DNA of 64,000 nt from an uncultured Bacteroidales bacterium (lineage in GTDB: Bacteria; Bacteroidota; Bacteroidia; Bacteroidales; Muribaculaceae). The translations under genes were made by a program, and so were the position numbers. Numbering within the stretch: position 1 is the stretch's first letter; each line of letters starts with the position of its first letter. Shown piece after piece: positions 34,861-43,653 of the stretch. The notes below the pieces were generated by a model. That model did no database searches and had not been told where the DNA came from. It worked only from the letters and a program-made list of their open reading frames with translations. Location of the stretch: positions 186,001 to 250,000 of the forward strand of contig CACYQB010000004.1 in NCBI GenBank assembly GCA_902776435.1, given 5' to 3'.

Positions 34861-35838
34861 ATGGCAATATCGTTGACACATATTCAAGAACAACTGAGAC
34901 CTGAACTGGAGGCGATGAACGATATCATCGTCACCACATTGACAAGCAATAGTGAACTCACTAACAGCATCGTGGACTCTTACCTCAAGAGTAAGGGCAA
35001 GTTGCTGAGGCCCATTGTGACCCTGCTGAGCGCGAAGTTTTTTGGTGGCATCAATGACAAGGCGCTGCAGGGCGCTGCTGCCCTTGAGATGCTTCACAAT
35101 GCGTCGCTGATTCACGACGATGTGATCGACGAGGCGACCGAGCGCCGTGGCTTGCCCACCATCAATAACGTGTGGAGCAACCATGTGGCGGTGCTGGTGG
35201 GTGACTTCTTTGTCACGGGCGCCCTGCGTTGTGGTGTCGCTACTGGCGACGGCCGCATCCTGAGCGCACTGGCCGACATGGGCCGCGATTTGTCATTAGG
35301 CGAGATTGACCAGGTGGATATTGCCCGCAACCACAACATCGATGAGGCGACCTATATGGAAATCATCCGTGCCAAGACAGCCTCGCTGTTTGAATGCTGT
35401 GCCGCCGTTGGTGGCTATGCCAACGATGCGCCACTCACCTCGATTGATGAGTTGCGCCGTTATACACGCCTGTTGGGCATCTGCTTCCAGATCAAGGATG
35501 ATACCTTCGACTACTACCATGATCCCATCATCGGCAAGCCCACGGGCAATGACCTGCGTGAGGGCAAGGTGACCTTGCCACTGATTTATGCCTTGAACCG
35601 CGCCGACATGCCCGAGCACGACGATATGCTCGCTCTGGTAAACAAGGAGAAACTCACGGGTGATGACATCGACCGTCTGATAGTCTTTGCCAAGCGTGCC
35701 GGCGGCATCGACTACGCTTACGCTAAGATGGAGAGCCTGCGCGACGAGGCCAACGACATCCTGACACCCTATTCGCCTGACGACACTGTGGAGCAGTTCA
35801 GGGAAATCTTTGACTACGTCATCGAGCGGAGGCTGTAA
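34861..35838 (+). CDS. Polyprenyl diphosphate synthase
   Basis: 325 residues. Trans-isoprenyl diphosphate synthase: first Asp-rich motif LIHDDVID (about 80-87), second QIKDDTFDY (about 213-221), GKLLRP near the N-terminus. Makes the long isoprenoid chain for menaquinone (octaprenyl/heptaprenyl type); chain length not predictable here. The start at 34861 places the initiator next to the -7 box; an upstream in-frame start at 34843 would lie inside the promoter. 10 nt before rnhB, probably cotranscribed. Confidence 0.92.
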   Translation: MAISLTHIQEQLRPELEAMNDIIVTTLTSNSELTNSIVDSYLKSKGKLLRPIVTLLSAKFFGGINDKALQGAAALEMLHNASLIHDDVIDEATERRGLPTINNVWSNHVAVLVGDFFVTGALRCGVATGDGRILSALADMGRDLSLGEIDQVDIARNHNIDEATYMEIIRAKTASLFECCAAVGGYANDAPLTSIDELRRYTRLLGICFQIKDDTFDYYHDPIIGKPTGNDLREGKVTLPLIYALNRADMPEHDDMLALVNKEKLTGDDIDRLIVFAKRAGGIDYAYAKMESLRDEANDILTPYSPDDTVEQFREIFDYVIERRL

Positions 35839-35848
35839 AGCCTAATCC

Positions 35849-36454
35849 ATGTTACAAGCCTATCTGATAGCAGGACGAGTCGAGGCTGGCTGTGATGAGG
35901 CTGGCCGGGGTTGTCTCGCTGGCCCAGTGACGGCGGCTGCGGTGATTCTTCCGCCCGATTTCCACAACGACTTGATTAACGACAGCAAGCAGTTGACCGA
36001 ACGTCAACGTGAACGTCTGCGCCCCATCATCGAGCGCGAGGCGGTGGCATGGGCTGTGGCGATGGTCTCTCCCCAGGAGATTGACCGCATCAACATCCTG
36101 CGTGCCAGCATTACGGCCATGCATCGCGCTCTGGACCAACTGGCGGTGCGCCCCGAGGCCATCCTTGTGGACGGCAACCGTTTCTTCCCCTATCAAGACA
36201 TCCCTTACACCACCATCATCAAGGGCGACGGCAAGATGCTCAGCATCGCTGCCGCATCGATCCTCGCCAAGACGCATCGTGACGAACTGATGCGCCGTCT
36301 GGACGAGGAATATCCCCAATATGGCTGGTCCCGCAACAAGGGCTATCCCACACCCGACCATCGCGCCGCCATCGCCCAATACGGTGCAACCCCCTACCAC
36401 CGCCACACCTTCCAACTCCTTCCACAACCCACACTCTTCGACAACATCGAGTAA
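35849..36454 (+). CDS. rnhB: Ribonuclease HII
   Basis: 201 residues. Degrades RNA in RNA-DNA hybrids and removes single ribonucleotides from DNA. Motif [13 protein letters not shown] (15-27) supplies the first acidic ligands; [18 protein letters not shown] and [12 protein letters not shown] supply the rest. Downstream of the polyprenyl synthase in one transcript. The 3' end runs into an R6 repeat 8 nt after the stop. Confidence 0.95.
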   Translation: MLQAYLIAGRVEAGCDEAGRGCLAGPVTAAAVILPPDFHNDLINDSKQLTERQRERLRPIIEREAVAWAVAMVSPQEIDRINILRASITAMHRALDQLAVRPEAILVDGNRFFPYQDIPYTTIIKGDGKMLSIAAASILAKTHRDELMRRLDEEYPQYGWSRNKGYPTPDHRAAIAQYGATPYHRHTFQLLPQPTLFDNIE

Positions 36455-36902
36455 CATAGCTATCAAACAACTTTTACAACGTTGAACAACAATAACAACG
36501 TTATTTCTGTTATTGAAAACAAGAAATACAAATAATACAATTTGTTAATAATCAGATTGTTGTCTTTCTTGTACTTCTTGTCTTCTTTTTCTAACGGCGA
36601 ATTATACGAATTTGGGCTCACGCAAAGCCGCAAAGCCGCTAAGATTAAGTTTATCATTGCTCGCAAGGGCTCGCAAGAAATTAAACAAAATCTTTCTTCT
36701 TAGCTTAAACTACGAGTTTCACGGATTTTTACGAAAAGCATCCACCCTCATTCTCTAAACTCTAAACACTAAACTGCGAGCATAGCGAGCATTAAGAAAC
36801 TTAGCGACTTAGCGTGAGATCATTGGTGTTAAACGAGGACAGGACCTGCGGAATGCAGGCCCTGTCCAAGGTATTGTCAAGTTTTAATTGACTTGTCGGG
36901 GA
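36455..36902. repeat. Repeat cluster: R6, nested R1/R2, terminator
   Basis: 448 non-coding nt. R6 copy (36463-36490); R1 with ends CTCACGCAAAG (36617-36627) and CTTAGCGTGAG (36808-36818), whose interior is interrupted by an inverted R2 copy (about 36738-36791) and an ACGAGTTTCACGG string. R2 therefore appears nested within R1. Ends with the terminator of the dockerin gene. No convincing ORF. Confidence 0.8.
36837..36867 (-). terminator. Terminator of dockerin protein gene
   Basis: 13-nt arms (36837-36849 with 36855-36867, one mismatch) and a 5-nt loop, 35 nt after the stop at 36903; tail on the minus strand TCGTTTAAC. Confidence 0.7.
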
Positions 36903-39410
36903 TTAGTTGCCGCTGAGCAACATGTCAATCAGAGCAGTAACGTCATCAATCCTGATGAATGTATCTTGATTCACATCAGCGTTAGCGGGGCTGTAGTGGT
37001 CGGTCTCGACATCAACGTTGCCACCCAGCAGAGCATCGATCAGAGCGGTAACGTCGTCAATCCTGATAACGCCGTCCTTGTTCACGTCACCAAGCTTAAC
37101 CTCGGGCTGATCCTCAACCTGCTTGTAGATGTAAACGGGAGCCTGGTTGTTGGTTGCACCATAGCAAGAGAAGCGAGTGTTCTGTGCGTTGTAGCGGATA
37201 ATGTTGCGCTCGAAGTTGCCCTGGAAGACGATAGAGGCAGTGTCGGCAATAGCAATGGCTGCAATAGCGTTGCTGTCAACCTCGGCCTTAGCGACGAGGA
37301 AGTTCTTGCTGCTGCTGGCAGCTGCGAGGTAACCCTCGGTAGCCTTCAAGGTCCAGTTGTTACCGTTAGCACCCAAGGTGATAACGTTAGCATCAGCGGT
37401 GGTGATGGTCAGATTCTCAGCGATGTTTACTGATACCTGCTGGAAGTAGCTTGTACTGCTTGTGCTGTAGGCTGCACCCATAGCGTAGGCTTCGCCAGCT
37501 TCGTTAGCATTCACGATGATGATCTTGTCGCCATCGGCAAGGGTAGTTACATCGGTTACCAGAGCATAGGTTGCTTCCTCGACGGGAACAATGGTGAAGG
37601 TAGCCTCGGCCATCTCGCTCTCGGCATCGTCGGTTGCAGCATAAGCCTTAACTGTAGCGCTTTCGGTCAATGTGAAGGGACCGCTGTAGGTCATTTCGTC
37701 GCCATTGTTGATGGTGTAGATGATCTCGGCGTCCTCAGTAGCGCAGGTAATGGTTACCTCAACCTCGTTGGCAAATGTACCACCGTTAGGAGTGATAACG
37801 GGCTTGTCAACACCAGCAGGAGCTACATAGTCGGTAGAGATGAAGTAGAGCTGCAAATTGCCATCGTAGATGCTCACGATACCCGTGATGGAGCAGTCGG
37901 CATCAGAGAACTCAACAATAGGACAATTGTTGAAGCGCTTGAACAGTGTGATTGTGCTACCATCGGTCAGGGTAGCGGTGGTACCGCTGATGCTCTTCAC
38001 GTGCTCGATTTTCACATAAGCGTTGATCATGTTGGCCATGTCGCTGGCATTGATTACCTGAACGGCAGCGAGCTCGGCATTGGTGGTATTGCTGGCATTA
38101 ACGTTAGCAGGATTTTGGTACTCAATCAGAGAATGATAGGTAGTCTTCTGAGCGGTCCAATTCTGGCTCAGGACAACACCGTTAGCAAAGTTTTCAGCGG
38201 GAGCAGATGTGTAGTAAATCAGGCCGTAGCCGCTGTTGTCGCGCAGGAACAGGTACTTGCCGTTGTGATAGGTAACAACAGCATCACCCTTGAAGGTGAA
38301 ATCAACACCGTCTTCCAGATTGTTGGCCTGGTCCAGAGTGGTGATGTCATCTTCAACGGGAGCCTCATAGTTGCTGCCGATGAAGTTGAGTTGCAGGTTA
38401 CCCTCGTGCTGGCTAACGATACCCCTGATGTAGTAATCGCCATTCTCAAAAGCGGGGATAACGGCGTCAAAGCGCTTGTACAGGGTGATGGTGGTGCCAT
38501 TGGCCAGGGTTGCGGTGGTGCCACTGATGCTGACCACGTTGTTGATTTGAACGTAGGCGTTGATCAAGTTAGCGTCCAGAGCGTCGATTACCTGGGGAGC
38601 GGCGAGCTGAAGGTTGGTGCCGTTAGCGCTCAAGGCAGAGTAGTCAGTGTACTCGGGGTAGCCATCATAGGTGGTCTTCTTGGCGGTCCAGTCCTGAGCC
38701 AGAACATCACCATTGTTGAAGGTGGGCTCAACTCCACTGGTATTGAAGATGAGACCGTAGCCACTGCCGTCGCGCAGGTAGAGGTACCTGCCGTACTGAT
38801 AGGTAACAACGGCTTCGCCCTTGAATTGGAACTCGGTGTTGTCAGCAAGAACGTTGGCAGCAGCGAGATTAGCTACCTCAGTGTAGGTGGGATCGGGAGG
38901 AGTCACGCCACCTTCACTCTCCCAAGTGATTTCAATGGAAGAGATATAAACAGCGCCGTTTTTAGAACGAATACCAACGAACTGGTAGTCGCCATCAACA
39001 GTGATCGTGCCGTCATCAGAGAGTTCACCAAGCTTGGTGCCCTGATTATCGTTGCCAGCAGTATCATACAAGTTGGCAGCACTAGTGTAAGCGTTGGTGT
39101 TACCATAGACTTCAATTGTGTTAGTGCCAGACTGGACATCAATTTTAATGCTAACAAGCTTGCCGCCAGAAGCAGTGGAAACGATGCCGCTGTTGCTGTT
39201 CTTGCTGCGTAACTGAATGGCACCTTCTGCGCTCTTAGCTGACTGACCAGCGTAAACTGCGTTACTGGTAATGGTTACATCGGAGAAGTCAGTGTAGGAG
39301 GTACCAGTTGCAGCTAAATTGCTGGCTGTAATCACATCGGTTACAGTCGTTGCAGCCACGGCTGACAGGGTCAGCAGGGCTAACGTGAGGAGAGAAAATA
39401 ATTTCTTCAT
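36903..39410 (-). CDS. Secreted multidomain protein with C-terminal dockerin pair
   Basis: 835 residues, signal peptide 1-20. In order: a beta-sandwich jelly-roll-like domain (about 25-170); two ~170-residue OB-like repeats (FQFKGEAVVTYQYGRYLYLR and FTFKGDAVVTYHNGKYLFLR mark each start); a chitobiase-C/Ig-like domain (KPVITPNGGTFANEVEVTIT, about 540-610). Then a ~150-residue beta domain ending APVYIYKQV, shared with the large B1 protein downstream, and finally two dockerin-like repeats (about 772-835; GDVNKDGVIRIDDVTALIDA and ADVNQDTFIRIDDVTALIDM). Predicted surface or secreted binding protein; no catalytic motif seen. The second dockerin repeat has Thr where Gly is usual in the Ca loop. No cohesin in the window. 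Confidence 0.8.
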   Translation of the reverse strand: MKKLFSLLTLALLTLSAVAATTVTDVITASNLAATGTSYTDFSDVTITSNAVYAGQSAKSAEGAIQLRSKNSNSGIVSTASGGKLVSIKIDVQSGTNTIEVYGNTNAYTSAANLYDTAGNDNQGTKLGELSDDGTITVDGDYQFVGIRSKNGAVYISSIEITWESEGGVTPPDPTYTEVANLAAANVLADNTEFQFKGEAVVTYQYGRYLYLRDGSGYGLIFNTSGVEPTFNNGDVLAQDWTAKKTTYDGYPEYTDYSALSANGTNLQLAAPQVIDALDANLINAYVQINNVVSISGTTATLANGTTITLYKRFDAVIPAFENGDYYIRGIVSQHEGNLQLNFIGSNYEAPVEDDITTLDQANNLEDGVDFTFKGDAVVTYHNGKYLFLRDNSGYGLIYYTSAPAENFANGVVLSQNWTAQKTTYHSLIEYQNPANVNASNTTNAELAAVQVINASDMANMINAYVKIEHVKSISGTTATLTDGSTITLFKRFNNCPIVEFSDADCSITGIVSIYDGNLQLYFISTDYVAPAGVDKPVITPNGGTFANEVEVTITCATEDAEIIYTINNGDEMTYSGPFTLTESATVKAYAATDDAESEMAEATFTIVPVEEATYALVTDVTTLADGDKIIIVNANEAGEAYAMGAAYSTSSTSYFQQVSVNIAENLTITTADANVITLGANGNNWTLKATEGYLAAASSSKNFLVAKAEVDSNAIAAIAIADTASIVFQGNFERNIIRYNAQNTRFSCYGATNNQAPVYIYKQVEDQPEVKLGDVNKDGVIRIDDVTALIDALLGGNVDVETDHYSPANADVNQDTFIRIDDVTALIDMLLSGN

Positions 39411-39503
39411 AAAAATTTGAAATGAATTGAGTTAATGAAATATGTTAATAAACAAAAATGTTCATTTTTAGGGCTTTAAGTAAGCGAGGTCCGTTTCATG
39501 CCG

Positions 39504-39511
39504 CAAAGGTA
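39504..39511 (-). promoter_or_regulatory. -7 box for dockerin protein gene
   Basis: TACCTTTG on the minus strand with GTTG 20 nt upstream; leader about 90 nt. Confidence 0.6.
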
Positions 39512-40052
39512 CAGACATTTTTATTAATGTGCAACACTTTGGGCCCGATTTTCTCTCAACTCCGTCTGCGGGCATCCGCCACCGATGGGCCTCACGCTAA
39601 GCCGCTAAGCCGCTAAGTTTTTTCAAACAACTTATACAACGCTGAACAACTTTAACAACTTTCATTTTTAAAACGGCGGATTTTACGGATTAAGCGAAGG
39701 GCATCCGCCCCCGATGGGGCTCACGCTAAGCCGCCAAGCCGCTAAGTTTTATTTATTGCTCGCAAGGGCTCGCAAGAAATTTAAAAAAAAATTATTAATA
39801 TTTTTGTTTGATTTGGCTTCGCCGAGCTAAAGGTTCTCGTGCGAAGCACTATCCTTAAGTTACAGGCGACATGAACGCGGATGCCCCCTTTAAACTTTAA
39901 ACATTAAACTCTAAACTGTGAGCACAGCGAGCATCCATGCGGATGCTGTTCGCTTAATCCGTAAAATTCGCCGACAAAAGCTAAAAAAATGAAAGTTGTT
40001 TGTGTTGTAATGCTTTGTTGTTTGTGTTGTTTGAAAGTGGATTGGGGGGATG

Positions 40053-40089
40053 AAAAAAGGAGGCGCCCGGGGTGGGAGCCTCCTTTTTT
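40053..40089 (-). terminator. Rho-independent terminator of fused A-B gene
   Basis: AAAAAAGGAGGC (40053-40064) pairs with GCCTCCTTTTTT (40078-40089), 22 nt after the stop at 40112; symmetric, so usable from both strands. Confidence 0.9.
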
Positions 40090-40111
40090 AGGAATTTAAG
40101 GTGCTATCGGA

Positions 40112-42913
40112 TTAGCGAACGACCTTGGTGGTCTGGGTGGTACCATCACTGTAGCGGGTGATGACGATGTTCACACCGTCGAAGGGCTTGTCGCTCTTCA
40201 CACCCTGAGCGTTAACGTAGGTCTTGGAAACCTCCTGACCGGCAGTGCTGATCTCGCTAACGGCGGTTGCAATGTTGGTCCAGGGCAGACGCTGCTGTAC
40301 AACATAGTACTTGTTCTCGTTGGTGGCGCGGTCGGCCTTCACATAGTAGAAGCGTACCAGGAACTCGATAGAGGGGCTGTAGAGAGCACCGAATGCGAGT
40401 TCGTCGTTGCTGTTACCAATAGTGATCTCGGACTGGTTGGTGTACTCCTCAGCGATGAGCTTAGCGGGCTCACGCGGGGTCTCCTCGTCGTTGACGAAGT
40501 AGAAGGTGCCATCGCCCAGGTTCCACTCCTTCTTGAAGTTGCGAACGTCGTTGCTCAACCTCCAAACGCGGTACATGTAGGGGATGTACTCAACGCTTGC
40601 ATCCTCGGGAACAGTGCCGACGATGTCGAGGATCGGGTTGAAGAGGGTGCACATGTTGCCATCCTCATCCAACCAGTAGTAAGCCTCGTTGACGGTCTTG
40701 GTACCGCGGTTGGTGTAGTCAACGCTACCAACGCCAGTGCGGATCACGGGGCTACCGTAGCTGTTCTCGCCGTCCTGCTTAACGCGTCCGGTACCGAAGG
40801 TCCAAGCGATGGGCAGGTAGGAGATGTACTGGCCAGGAGTGCCAGTGTAAGCGGGAACGTCATAGTAGTTGAGGATGCCTTCGTCGTAAACGTTGCCGGC
40901 ATTACCCAGAGCGTCGTTCATCTCGATGAAGGTACCGTCGGTGCGGCGCTGCAGGTAAGAGATCTGCTGGCTGGGAGCTGCATCGATACCACGGTCCAGC
41001 GTGTAGTAGTACAGGCGGGCGTTGTTCTCGAGGTAGAGCTCGAAGTTAGCGCTCTTGACGTTAACGGGCAGCAGGTTGTCGAGGTCGGTGTCGTTGTCCA
41101 CCTGAGCCTTGGTGTAGTAACCGTCGATGGTGGCGTCAACCTTGGTCACGGGAACCTCAACGTCGTTAGAGGTCTTCTCGCCCAGGGTGAGTACGTAACC
41201 ATACATGTCGGGGTGCTCGTTGCCCTCAACGCTCTCGGCGAACTGGTCAACGATCTGGATAGCGCTCAAGTCAACGACTGCGCCAGCAGCGTAGTTGCCG
41301 AGGTTGCCACTGGTTGCCACATTGATCTGGTTCAGGTTGTAACCGGGCAGGATGTTCTGCTCAACATACTCGATAGAGTAGCGCACGTTGCCATTGTTGT
41401 TGGTGAAGGTGATGGTAGCGATCGGCATCTGAACGTCGGGCAGGTCAGCATCGAAGCGGTTAACGATGATGGTGTTCATGCCATTGTCGATGTTCTCGGG
41501 GGTGATGGCGTTCACGTCGTTGATGATGCCCATGAAGTTGCGGTAGTAGTTCTTGCCCTCAGCCTTCACGAAGTCGCTCTCGAAGTGTTTGAGCGTCAGT
41601 GAGATGAAGTCATTCCAGCCGGGGATAACAACGCTAGCGTCGTTAGACCAGGTGTTGAATGCATTGTTCTCGATAGCCTCGCCATGTACCACGTAGGTGA
41701 TGGTGTAGCTGTGCTCGTCCTGAGGAACGACATAGCTGTAAGTGGTCTCGGTGGTCTGAACGAGCTCTACGCGGGTGGTACCGGTCTCGTCGGTAACATA
41801 AACATAGACGGTGTAGTTCTGGGGAACCGTTGAGCCAACAGCCTCGTCAAGCTTGCTGGTCCAGTCGAGCTGTACGGTGTAGGTGTGGTCTCCGTTGTCG
41901 GCAGCCTGGGCACCGAGCTCGATCACGTAGATACCAACCTCGGGCTGGTGGTCAACGTTGTAGTTGCGCTCGCCATAGCTGTTGCGGTTGTCGGGGATGT
42001 ACAGGAACATACCGGTGAGTGACTTCTCCTGAGTGCCGTTCTTACCAGACATCGAGAAGTAGTGCTCGAAGTTGATAACGGTGGAGCAGTCGTGGATGAC
42101 GGGATAGATCTCACCATTAGTCATCTGCTGGTAGAAGTCGGTGATCTCGGAATCAGGATCGGTGGTAGTGGGGCTGTACTCCTCAAACATGTTGTAGAAG
42201 GGAGCATAGGGCGGGTTGCTGTCGCTGGTAGTGGGAGTCCAGTAGTAGGATTTACCCTTACCCAGAATGAAGAAGCGGTTGAACTCACCCTCGATGTTCA
42301 CGATCGAGCCAACGTTGTCACCCTCGCCCACGCGCATAGCGTCGGTGATGAGCTTCACTGACTCGATGCAGGTGTTGAACTCGTTCACGAGCTGAGCCTT
42401 GCTGGTGGTGTGCTTGGCACCGCTAGCGGGTGTGTTGTAGTTTTTGAGCTTAATCAGGAACAGGGTGTGTCCATCCTCGTAGGGGGCGGTAACATCGCTG
42501 TCATAGATGTTCCATCCCGGATCGACGTGGCGGCTGCCACCCCAACCATAAGACTCGAGGTCATAGATCTCGCCGTAGTAGGTAGCGCTGTTGGTAACGG
42601 CGTCCCACTTGTTGCCGGGGATCTCGGGATTGCAGTAAACCCAACGGAAGAGGTCATACATCTGATAGGGGTTGGTCACCTCGTCTACCAGGCTGGCGGT
42701 GTGTGAAGCACCATTGGCGTCGGTCCAAGTGTAGGTCTTGGCGGCATACCAATCATAGTCGTGAACAACTGCGGGAGCAGATGCAGCGCGGGTACCCGTC
42801 AGCATGGGAGGGAACTGATAGCCTTCCTCGGTCATCTGACCCTGTGCAGTTGCACTGGTTCCGAGCAGTATCGCGGACACTGCAAGAAACTTAAAGTAAT
42901 TTTTAGCTGTCAT
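40112..42913 (-). CDS. Large secreted protein, single-chain A-B form with T9SS-like tail
   Basis: 933 residues, signal peptide ending AQGQ (about 1-26). The first ~520 residues match the separate A proteins (blocks APFYNMFEEYSP, IHDCSTVINFEHYFSMSG, YIPDNRN, DHQPEVGIYVIEL, NRFFILGKGK). The following ~330 match the C-terminal part of the B proteins (IVDQFAESV, GYYTKAQV, LYYYTLDRG, ISYLPIAWTFGTGR, YEYIPYMYRVW). The last ~40 residues (KTYVNAQGVKSDKPFDGVNI through the final TTKVVR) look like the C-terminal sorting signal of type IX secretion cargo. It lacks the Ig-like repeats of the B proteins. No enzyme motif recognised. Own promoter with ~170-nt leader and strong terminator. Confidence 0.8.
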   Translation of the reverse strand: MTAKNYFKFLAVSAILLGTSATAQGQMTEEGYQFPPMLTGTRAASAPAVVHDYDWYAAKTYTWTDANGASHTASLVDEVTNPYQMYDLFRWVYCNPEIPGNKWDAVTNSATYYGEIYDLESYGWGGSRHVDPGWNIYDSDVTAPYEDGHTLFLIKLKNYNTPASGAKHTTSKAQLVNEFNTCIESVKLITDAMRVGEGDNVGSIVNIEGEFNRFFILGKGKSYYWTPTTSDSNPPYAPFYNMFEEYSPTTTDPDSEITDFYQQMTNGEIYPVIHDCSTVINFEHYFSMSGKNGTQEKSLTGMFLYIPDNRNSYGERNYNVDHQPEVGIYVIELGAQAADNGDHTYTVQLDWTSKLDEAVGSTVPQNYTVYVYVTDETGTTRVELVQTTETTYSYVVPQDEHSYTITYVVHGEAIENNAFNTWSNDASVVIPGWNDFISLTLKHFESDFVKAEGKNYYRNFMGIINDVNAITPENIDNGMNTIIVNRFDADLPDVQMPIATITFTNNNGNVRYSIEYVEQNILPGYNLNQINVATSGNLGNYAAGAVVDLSAIQIVDQFAESVEGNEHPDMYGYVLTLGEKTSNDVEVPVTKVDATIDGYYTKAQVDNDTDLDNLLPVNVKSANFELYLENNARLYYYTLDRGIDAAPSQQISYLQRRTDGTFIEMNDALGNAGNVYDEGILNYYDVPAYTGTPGQYISYLPIAWTFGTGRVKQDGENSYGSPVIRTGVGSVDYTNRGTKTVNEAYYWLDEDGNMCTLFNPILDIVGTVPEDASVEYIPYMYRVWRLSNDVRNFKKEWNLGDGTFYFVNDEETPREPAKLIAEEYTNQSEITIGNSNDELAFGALYSPSIEFLVRFYYVKADRATNENKYYVVQQRLPWTNIATAVSEISTAGQEVSKTYVNAQGVKSDKPFDGVNIVITRYSDGTTQTTKVVR

Positions 42914-43085
42914 AGAATCAATTGTTTAAAAAAGTTAATAAAATATTAATTAATTTCTGCTTCAGTTTTCGGTTACAGCTTTCAATTTTTCCTTGCCTGC
43001 AAATTCATGACAAAAGTTAGTCACAAGTTATTGCTACATAGGGTAAATAGCTAAACGGAATCAGTGACTCCTCTCTAACTTATCG

Positions 43086-43093
43086 CAAAGGTA
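43086..43093 (-). promoter_or_regulatory. -7 box for fused A-B gene
   Basis: TACCTTTG on the minus strand with GTTG 20 nt upstream; leader about 170 nt. Confidence 0.6.
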
Positions 43094-43547
43094 GAATCTT
43101 TTTTTGAATTGACCAACCATTTATTACTAAAAAAAGTAAATTTTTTTTAGGCTTTTGGTTTTAGGATGCTCGCTGTGCTCGCAGTTTAGAGTTTAAAGTT
43201 TAATGTTTAAAGGGGTATCCGCGCGTAACGGGGCTCACGCTAAGTCGCGAAGCCGCGAAGCTTTATTTTATTGCTCGCAAGGGCTCGCAAGAAATTAAAA
43301 AAAAATTATTTGAATTTCTCGGCCGGTAGGCCGATTAAAAGCTTAGCGGTACTGTGGCCCCTAAAGCCTATTACCTAAAACCTAAATCATGGATTTCTCG
43401 TGTGAAGCACGATCCTTAAGTTACAGGCGACGTGAAAGCGGATGCCCCCTTTAAACTTTAAACATTAAACTCTAAACTACGAGCATAGCGAGCATCCATG
43501 CGGATGCGTTTCGTAAAATTTGTGTAATTCGTGGATTGAAGAAAAGC

Positions 43548-43577
43548 CGTGGGCTCGCTATCAGCAGCGAACCCACG
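43548..43577 (-). terminator. Terminator of B1 gene
   Basis: CGTGGGCTCGCT (43548-43559) pairs with AGCGAACCCACG (43566-43577, one mismatch), followed on the minus strand by GCTTTTCTTC. Nearly identical to 50107-50136. Confidence 0.85.
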
Positions 43578-43653
43578 ACAAGAATCTAGTACTGTGGTTA
43601 AAAATATGAAAAATTACTATTACTTTTTTATTTCCACGATTAGGGACAAAGGG

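Larger units (their letters stand above)
39411..40111. repeat. Repeat cluster: R1 halves, R6, R4, R2
   Basis: 701 non-coding nt. After the dockerin promoter come an isolated R1 left end (39591-39620), R6 (39623-39650), an R1 left half (39718-39800), R4 (39815-39876; palindrome TCGTGCGAAGCACTA-like) and an inverted R2 (39882-39947). A TTGTTTGTGTTG-rich stretch and the terminator of the next gene follow. The R1 left half has no right half; R4 takes its place. Confidence 0.8.
42914..43653. repeat. Leader of fused gene plus repeat cluster R2-R1-R4-R2
   Basis: 740 non-coding nt. From the right end of the fused gene: ~170-nt leader and promoter, then R2 (43164-43221), R1 (43232-43348; left end CTCACGCTAAG at 43234-43244, right end truncated), a CCTAAAACCTAAA string, R4 (43391-43437), inverted R2 (43440-43499), and a TTCGTAAAATTTGTGTAATT module running into the terminator of the B1 gene. 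Confidence 0.8.

Noticed and set aside
36463..36666. 67-codon minus-strand open frame after rnhB
   Set aside because: Lies in A/T-rich repeat sequence, lacks a promoter or motif and covers an R6 copy.
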